Shown in pieces: positions 34,942-39,171 of a stretch of DNA of 39,171 nt. The stretch lies in assembly GCA_964408735.1 (NCBI GenBank), contig CAYPAX010000034.1, positions 1 through 39,171 of the forward strand, in the 5' to 3' direction. The notes under the pieces were generated by a model. It ran no database searches, had not been told where the DNA came from, and worked only from the letters and a program-made list of their open reading frames with translations. Position numbers and translations under genes: made by a program. Source of the stretch: UBA7887 sp964408735 (GTDB lineage: Bacteria; Pseudomonadota; Alphaproteobacteria; UBA7887). The number at the start of each line of letters is the position of its first letter. The stretch's first letter is position 1.

Positions 34942-35424
34942 CTAGGCAGCCAGCTGCTGATAGCTCCGCCGCGCATAGAGCAGAGGTGCCTGCTGCAAGT
35001 CTGCGACGGCAGCCTCGACCGCGCCGAAGATGACATAGTGCGTGCCGACGAGCTGGCTGTCCGTCACGGCGCAATCGAATGTCGCGAGCGCGCCAGAGAG
35101 ACGCGGCGCGCCGGTGGTGCCGACGGTCCAGTTCGCGACTGAGAATTTATCACCGCCAGCGCGTCCACCGAAGATGTCCGACAGCGCCGCCTGATCCGAG
35201 GCCAGCAGGTTGACGCAGAAGGCGCCGTTCTGCCGCAGCACCTTGCCGGCCGCGCTCTTGTGGTGAATGCAGACCAGCAGCGCCGGGCGGGCCATGTCGG
35301 CGGAGACCGAGGCCATGGCCGAGACCGTGAGCCCGGCGCGCCCCGCCACCCCGTCTGTGCTGACGATGGTGACGGTGCTGGCGGCGAGGCTCATGGCGTC
35401 GAGGAAATCGCTGCGCAGGGCCAT
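34942..35424 (-). CDS. Flavin reductase (FMN-binding split-barrel) of a two-component system
   Basis: The 160-residue protein matches the HpaC/DszD-type flavin reductase domain: SDFLDAMSLAASTVTIVSTDG, AGLTVSAMASVSADMARPALLVCIHHKS, GKVLRQNGAFCVNLLASDQ and FSVANWTVGTTGAPRLSGALATFDC. It should reduce free FMN or FAD with NAD(P)H for use by a partner oxygenase. The start at 35424 is set by GGAG seven bases upstream, which overlaps the stop of the preceding gene; four bases separate them. That tight coupling to the acyl-CoA-dehydrogenase-fold gene is the signature of a two-component flavin monooxygenase. The frame can be extended upstream, but only through sequence antisense in character. Confidence 0.88.
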   Translation of the reverse strand: MALRSDFLDAMSLAASTVTIVSTDGVAGRAGLTVSAMASVSADMARPALLVCIHHKSAAGKVLRQNGAFCVNLLASDQAALSDIFGGRAGGDKFSVANWTVGTTGAPRLSGALATFDCAVTDSQLVGTHYVIFGAVEAAVADLQQAPLLYARRSYQQLAA

Positions 35425-35428
35425 GGTC

Positions 35429-36568
35429 TCACTCCGCCGCAACGGCGAGGCCGTGGCGGACGATATCGGTGATGGGGTCGAGGCCGAGCGCCAGGCGGCC
35501 GCTGAAACGCTGCTGGCGCTTCTCCGGCAGGGGATGGAACTGGCCGGCATGGACATCGCGCAACAGGCGCTCGAGGCCGAACTTGCGGAAGAAACCGGCA
35601 CCGCCCGTCACATGCATGGCCTTTTCCACCGTTGCCAGGGCAGCGTTCCCCGTGATGGTCTTGCGCGAGAGAATCGCGTTGGCGGTCTCGGTACTGGCCT
35701 CGAAGTCGAGGTCGTTGGCGATGCGCACCATGTCGGCATGAACGATCTGGGTCGTAGCCAGCAGGTTGCCGAGTTCGCCGATGAGATAGACCGTGTCCTC
35801 GGCGTGGCGCTTGCTGGCTATGCCGATCGCCGTCTCTGTCGCTTTCTCGGCGATGCCGGCATAGACCGACATGATGATCGGCATGGCGACCGTCAGGATC
35901 ACGTTCCAGGCCGGGTGATAGACGCCTTTCTCGCGCTTGAGAACGATCGCTTCGTCGGGCACGAAGACATCGTCGAGGATGATCGTCTGCGATCCCGTGG
36001 CGCGCATGCCCATGGTGTCCCAGTCGCCGGCGAGAGAGACCCCGTCGCTGGCAAAGGGCACGGCGAAATGCAGCACTTCGTCCCGGCAGGGTGCCGAGGT
36101 GACAAGCAAATCGCCACCCGGCGAGCCGCTGCCGAAGGGCTTGCGGGCGCTGACCCGATAACCGCCTTCGACGGGGCGTGCCTCGCCGTTCGATTCGAGC
36201 CAGTCGTTGGCGCCGGTGCTGACCAGCACGACCTCATTATCGGCCACCTTGCGCAACAGGGCTTCGCCCGGCCTGCCGTTGCGATGATTGAACACCGCGG
36301 CCGACACCACATGCTGGTGCATGGCCAGCGACAGCCCTGTGGACGGGCAATAATGAGCCAGCCTACGGATAAAGTCGCATATTTCGCTGTGACTGGCGCC
36401 GCGGCCGCCAAGCTCCGTCGGCACCTGGGCCGAGAAGATCTTGTGCTCTTTCAGCAGCGCGTAGTTCTCGGCAACGAAGGCGCCGGCTTGGTCGCGCTCC
36501 GCGGCGTCCTTGGCGATGGTCGGGCCCAACGCTTCGGCGAGCTGTGCCAGGGTCTGTGTCTCGGTCAT
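35429..36568 (-). CDS. Acyl-CoA dehydrogenase-fold flavoprotein, probable oxygenase component
   Basis: The 379-residue protein has the acyl-CoA dehydrogenase fold (FSAQVPTELGGRGASHSEI, GSGSPGGDLLVTSAP, GDWDTMGMRATGSQTIILDDVFVPDEAI, VTGGAGFFRKFGLERLLRDVHAGQFHPLPEK). In the segment where true dehydrogenases carry the catalytic Glu (YEGT), this one reads HPLP, so the usual proton-abstracting base is missing. The adjoining flavin reductase gene supports a DszC-like, flavin-dependent monooxygenase acting on a small aromatic, sulfur or nitrogen compound. AGGAG lies eight bases before the ATG. The divergent HxlR gene is the likely regulator. An atypical dehydrogenase remains possible. Confidence 0.82.
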   Translation of the reverse strand: MTETQTLAQLAEALGPTIAKDAAERDQAGAFVAENYALLKEHKIFSAQVPTELGGRGASHSEICDFIRRLAHYCPSTGLSLAMHQHVVSAAVFNHRNGRPGEALLRKVADNEVVLVSTGANDWLESNGEARPVEGGYRVSARKPFGSGSPGGDLLVTSAPCRDEVLHFAVPFASDGVSLAGDWDTMGMRATGSQTIILDDVFVPDEAIVLKREKGVYHPAWNVILTVAMPIIMSVYAGIAEKATETAIGIASKRHAEDTVYLIGELGNLLATTQIVHADMVRIANDLDFEASTETANAILSRKTITGNAALATVEKAMHVTGGAGFFRKFGLERLLRDVHAGQFHPLPEKRQQRFSGRLALGLDPITDIVRHGLAVAAE

Positions 36569-36631
36569 CGCATCGTCTCCTTTTGCTGGGCGTTGGATTG
36601 CCCATAGGGTCTCGCGCCCTCGGCTCCCATT

Positions 36632-36652
36632 CAACTTTCAAATCTGTAGTTG
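36632..36652. promoter_or_regulatory. Candidate HxlR operator in the divergent gap
   Basis: A CAACT...AGTTG inverted repeat with an 11-base spacer (36632-36636 and 36648-36652) sits in the middle of the 116-base gap between the oxygenase operon and the HxlR gene. Its 16-base centre spacing and AT-rich core suit a winged-helix dimer. The arms are short, so chance is possible. Confidence 0.3.
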
Positions 36653-36684
36653 CGCCGCAGAGTGGCCATCGCTAGGTTTCGGCC

Positions 36685-37395
36685 ATGTCGTCAGCCAAGG
36701 GATACGGCCAGTTCTGCCCCGTCGCGCGCACTGCCGAAGTGCTGGCGGAGCGTTGGACGCCATTGGTGGTGCGTGAGCTGTTGAGCGGCGCGGTGCGCTT
36801 CAACGACATTCAACGCGGCGTGCCGCGCATGTCGCCGTCGCTGCTCTCACGGCGTCTCAAGGAGCTTGAATATGCCGGCGTCGTGGAGCGCCGCCAGGCC
36901 GAAGGCCGCGGCTGGGAATATCACCTGACGGCGCCGGGCCATGAGCTCATGCCGATCATCGAGACCATGGGCGCCTGGTCCCAGCGCTGGCTGCGCCAGG
37001 AACTGGTGGCCGACGAGAATCTCGACCCGGACCTGCTGATGTGGGACATCCGCCGCCGCGCCATCGCCTCGGAAGTGCCGATTCGCGGCCGTTTCGTGGT
37101 CCGCTTTCAGTTTGCCGGCGTGCCGGCCAGCCACCGGCTTTATTGGCTGGTCTTCGATGACGGCGATGCCGATCTCTGCATCAAGGACCCTGGCCACGAG
37201 GTCGACTTGCACATCGCCGGCGCACTGCGCCTGCTGACCCAGATCTGGCTTGGCCACGTGACCCTTGACGAAGCCCTCGCCGACGAGCGCCTGGAGCTTG
37301 ACGGCAGGCCGCGCGACATCAAGGCTTTCCGCCGCTGGTTCGCATTAAGCGTCACCGCACCCGCGGCCCGCGCCGCCATTTCCGCCGAGGCCTGA
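36685..37395 (+). CDS. HxlR-family transcriptional regulator with extended C-terminal domain
   Basis: The 236-residue protein has the HxlR winged-helix domain in residues 1-110: CPVARTAEVLAERWTPLVVRELLSGAVRFNDIQ, GVPRMSPSLLSRRLKELEYAGVVER and YHLTAPGHEL. Cys11 is the redox-type Cys found in several HxlR proteins. About 125 further residues (RGRFVVRFQFAGVPASHRLYWLVFDD and on) form an added alpha/beta domain that probably binds an effector or another subunit. It is divergent from the oxygenase/flavin reductase pair and is its likely local regulator. The guaA start follows its stop with no gap or a six-base gap, so it may also be co-transcribed with guaA. Confidence 0.88.
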   Translation: MSSAKGYGQFCPVARTAEVLAERWTPLVVRELLSGAVRFNDIQRGVPRMSPSLLSRRLKELEYAGVVERRQAEGRGWEYHLTAPGHELMPIIETMGAWSQRWLRQELVADENLDPDLLMWDIRRRAIASEVPIRGRFVVRFQFAGVPASHRLYWLVFDDGDADLCIKDPGHEVDLHIAGALRLLTQIWLGHVTLDEALADERLELDGRPRDIKAFRRWFALSVTAPAARAAISAEA

Positions 37396-37401
37396 TTGCC
37401 C

Positions 37402-38949
37402 GTGTCCGAGCGTATCTTGATCATCGATTTCGGCTCGCAAGTCACCCAGCTGATTGCCAGAAGGGTTCGCGAATCCGGCGTCTATTGCGAGATCGTGCCT
37501 ATCCAAAACGCCGAGGATGCCTTGGCGGGCGAGACGCCCAGGGCCGTGATTCTCTCTGGCGGTCCCGATTCGGTGACCCTGGAAAACACGCCACGCGCAC
37601 CGCAAGCGGTCTTCGACATCGGAGTCCCAATTCTCGGCATCTGCTATGGCCAGCAGAGCATGGTGCAGCAGCTTGGCGGCAGCGTCGTCGGCGCCGACCA
37701 TCGCGAGTTCGGCCGCGCCTTCGTCGATGTCGTCGACGATTGTGCCCTGTTCGACGGGGTCTGGGCCAAGGGCGACCGCGAACAGGTCTGGATGAGCCAC
37801 GGCGACCACGTCGCCGAATTGCCCGAAGGTTTCCGCGCCGTGGCTACCTCCGACGGCGCGCCGTTTGCAGCGATAGCAGACGACGCACGTCACTATTACG
37901 GCGTCCAGTTCCATCCCGAGGTGGTTCACACGCCACACGGCACGGCCCTGCTCGGCACCTTCACTCACGCTGTCGCCGGCTGCTCCGGCGACTGGACCAT
38001 GGCTGCCTATCGCGACACCCAGGTGACGGCGATCCGCGAACAGGTCGGCGACGGACGGGTCATCTGCGGTCTTTCCGGTGGCGTCGATTCCTCCGTTGCC
38101 GCCGCCTTGATCCACGAGGCCATAGGCGAGCGCCTAACCTGCGTGTTCGTCGATACCGGCGTGCTGCGGGAGGGCGAGGCCGACGAAGTGGTGGGACTGT
38201 TCCGCGATCGTTTCAATACCCCGCTGGTGCATGTGGACGCGGCCTCGCAGTTCCTCGACAAGCTGGCCGGCGTCACCGATCCGGAGGCCAAGCGCAAGAT
38301 CATCGGCGCCACTTTCATCGATGTCTTCGAAGCAGAGGCGAACAACGTCGGCGGCGCCGATTTCCTCGCCCAGGGCACGCTCTACCCGGACGTCATCGAA
38401 TCGGTCTCATTCGCCGGCGGCCCCAGCCACACCATCAAGTCGCACCACAACGTGGGCGGCCTGCCGGAGCGCATGCGCCTCAAGCTGGTCGAGCCCCTGC
38501 GCGAGCTGTTCAAGGACGAAGTGCGCGTGCTGGGGTGCGAGCTTGGCCTGCCGGAGACCATGGTCGGCCGCCACCCCTTCCCCGGACCGGGTCTGGCCAT
38601 CCGAATCCCCGGCGAAGTCACCGAGGAACGCACAGCGATCCTGCGCCAGGCCGACCGCATCTATCTCGAGGAGATTCGCGCCGCCGGCCTCTACGACGCC
38701 ATCTGGCAGGCCTTCGCGGTGCTGCTGCCGGTGCGCACGGTCGGCGTCATGGGCGACGCGCGCACCTACGAGCACGTCTGCGCGCTCCGCGCCGTCACCT
38801 CGACCGACGGCATGACCGCCGACACCTACCCCTTCGACCACAGCTTCCTCACGCGCACCGCCAACCGCATCGTCAACGAGGTGCGCGGCATCAACCGCGT
38901 GGTCTACGACGTGACGTCCAAGCCGCCGGGCACGATCGAGTGGGAATAG
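37402..38949 (+). CDS. guaA: GMP synthase (glutamine-hydrolysing)
   Basis: The 515-residue enzyme makes GMP from XMP, ATP and glutamine. The N-terminal glutaminase has its catalytic Cys in GICYGQQ and the His/Glu pair in FHPEVVHT. The ATP pyrophosphatase domain has the P-loop GLSGGVDSS, and the C-terminal dimerisation domain ends IEWE, as is universal. GTG at 37402 gives the usual family start (MSERILIIDFGSQ); a TTG at 37396 with GAGG five bases upstream would add two residues. It follows the HxlR gene directly. The 3' end of guaA is a known integration site for genomic islands, and base composition changes sharply right after the stop. Confidence 0.97.
   Translation: MSERILIIDFGSQVTQLIARRVRESGVYCEIVPIQNAEDALAGETPRAVILSGGPDSVTLENTPRAPQAVFDIGVPILGICYGQQSMVQQLGGSVVGADHREFGRAFVDVVDDCALFDGVWAKGDREQVWMSHGDHVAELPEGFRAVATSDGAPFAAIADDARHYYGVQFHPEVVHTPHGTALLGTFTHAVAGCSGDWTMAAYRDTQVTAIREQVGDGRVICGLSGGVDSSVAAALIHEAIGERLTCVFVDTGVLREGEADEVVGLFRDRFNTPLVHVDAASQFLDKLAGVTDPEAKRKIIGATFIDVFEAEANNVGGADFLAQGTLYPDVIESVSFAGGPSHTIKSHHNVGGLPERMRLKLVEPLRELFKDEVRVLGCELGLPETMVGRHPFPGPGLAIRIPGEVTEERTAILRQADRIYLEEIRAAGLYDAIWQAFAVLLPVRTVGVMGDARTYEHVCALRAVTSTDGMTADTYPFDHSFLTRTANRIVNEVRGINRVVYDVTSKPPGTIEWE
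38932..38949 (+). other. Candidate attachment core at the 3' end of guaA
   Basis: The last codons of guaA (GTIEWE, stop) lie exactly at the composition break. Integrases that target guaA recombine within this conserved 3' end and restore it. I cannot see the other junction, so the core limits are approximate. Confidence 0.4.
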
Positions 38950-39120
38950 AAAATATCCTATAACTTATTGTTTTCATTGCAATTTAAATTTACAAAGTAG
39001 TTACAAAGTTTTTTGAACGCTTGATTCTGCGCGCTATCTGAGACATTCTTGCAAAGTAAATTACAAACTGTAGCGAGTTACGACGAATCGTAAGGATTCT
39101 GTTATGAATTCGGCGACTTC
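38950..39120. other. AT-rich non-coding stretch with iterated TTACAAA repeats
   Basis: Immediately after guaA the first 51 bases contain only 10 G or C, against roughly two-thirds in the preceding gene. TTACAAAG occurs at 38990 and 39001 and TTACAAAC at 39061, with GCAAAGTAA at 39051. Repeats of this kind are typical of integrase arm-type or excision-factor sites. No open frame is convincing. The sequence looks foreign to the host. Confidence 0.6.
39078..39093. repeat. Perfect short inverted repeat
   Basis: TTACGA, a CGAA centre, then TCGTAA form a perfect 16-base hairpin-capable palindrome in the AT-rich stretch. It may be a protein-binding site or part of a recombination region. Confidence 0.4.
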
Positions 39121-39171
39121 TGAGGTGGTCCCAGAAAATCGGACAGGGAGTTAAGGTGTATTCCACCGGAT
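39121..39171 (+). mobile_element. Possible left end of an IS3-family insertion sequence
   Basis: The stretch starting TGAGGTGGTCCCAGAAAAT and continuing CGGACAGGGAG resembles the terminal inverted repeats of many IS3-family elements (TGA, purine-rich, CCC, AAAA, GGACA). AGGGAG then leads into a GTG at 39156 that could begin the first transposase frame (MYSTG...). The window ends 15 bases later, so neither the transposase nor the other end can be seen. Confidence 0.45.

Overview
The window is GC-rich, densely coded DNA from a proteobacterium, most likely an alphaproteobacterium. That placement rests on the codon bias (nearly every third position is G or C), an AcuI-type acryloyl-CoA reductase, a DUF6166 protein, the short intergenic gaps and the many exported proteins. 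Genus cannot be told from sequence alone. I see no rRNA, tRNA or CRISPR array. The long open frames antisense to the large genes are by-products of high GC.

Left part (1-8.5 kb): a truncated PRISE-type reductase and an SLC13 anion transporter on the minus strand, then a Sel1-repeat protein. Divergent from these is a TolC-type lipoprotein, an RND periplasmic adaptor with an unusual Asp-rich tract, and a 2-hydroxychromene-2-carboxylate isomerase-like protein. A cluster of small genes follows (Rid family, two short unknowns, DUF6166, a fatty-acid hydroxylase-superfamily membrane protein, a 35-residue peptide).

Middle part (8.7-18.5 kb): an exported phosphodiester-glycosidase-domain protein, a full RND pump followed one base later by a second SLC13 transporter, an HpcH/HpaI aldolase, a Tat-signal remnant, a signal-peptide-bearing haloalkane dehalogenase-like hydrolase, and a globin-coupled diguanylate cyclase broken by a one-base frameshift.

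Envelope block (18.6-30.8 kb): a plus-strand operon of DUF2330 protein, thioester-containing bacterial alpha-2-macroglobulin and penicillin-binding protein 1C. It runs head-on into a minus-strand operon of three Bat/VWA-type membrane proteins (BatD-like, BatA-like, BatB-TPR fusion) with no MoxR ATPase in the window. The first operon is the known periplasmic protease-trap plus cell-wall-repair pair, here with an added DUF2330 partner.

Right part (30.8-39.2 kb): a kynurenine formamidase-like hydrolase, a tail-anchored and apparently dead class III cyclase relic, acuI, then NIPSNAP followed by a short-chain dehydrogenase-fold protein whose Ser-Tyr-Arg triad and cofactor loop mark it as a halohydrin dehalogenase, and a cupin. 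After that come a two-component flavoenzyme pair (acyl-CoA-dehydrogenase fold plus flavin reductase) divergent from an HxlR regulator, and guaA. Base composition collapses to AT-rich immediately after the guaA stop, with iterated repeats and an IS3-like end at the window edge. This fits the left junction of a genomic island at the well-known guaA integration site.

The most noteworthy items are the co-occurrence of a haloalkane dehalogenase-like enzyme (with an unusual Gln at the halide-binding Asn position) and a HheD-like halohydrin dehalogenase, the DUF2330/macroglobulin/PbpC operon, the pseudo-cyclase, and the guaA junction.
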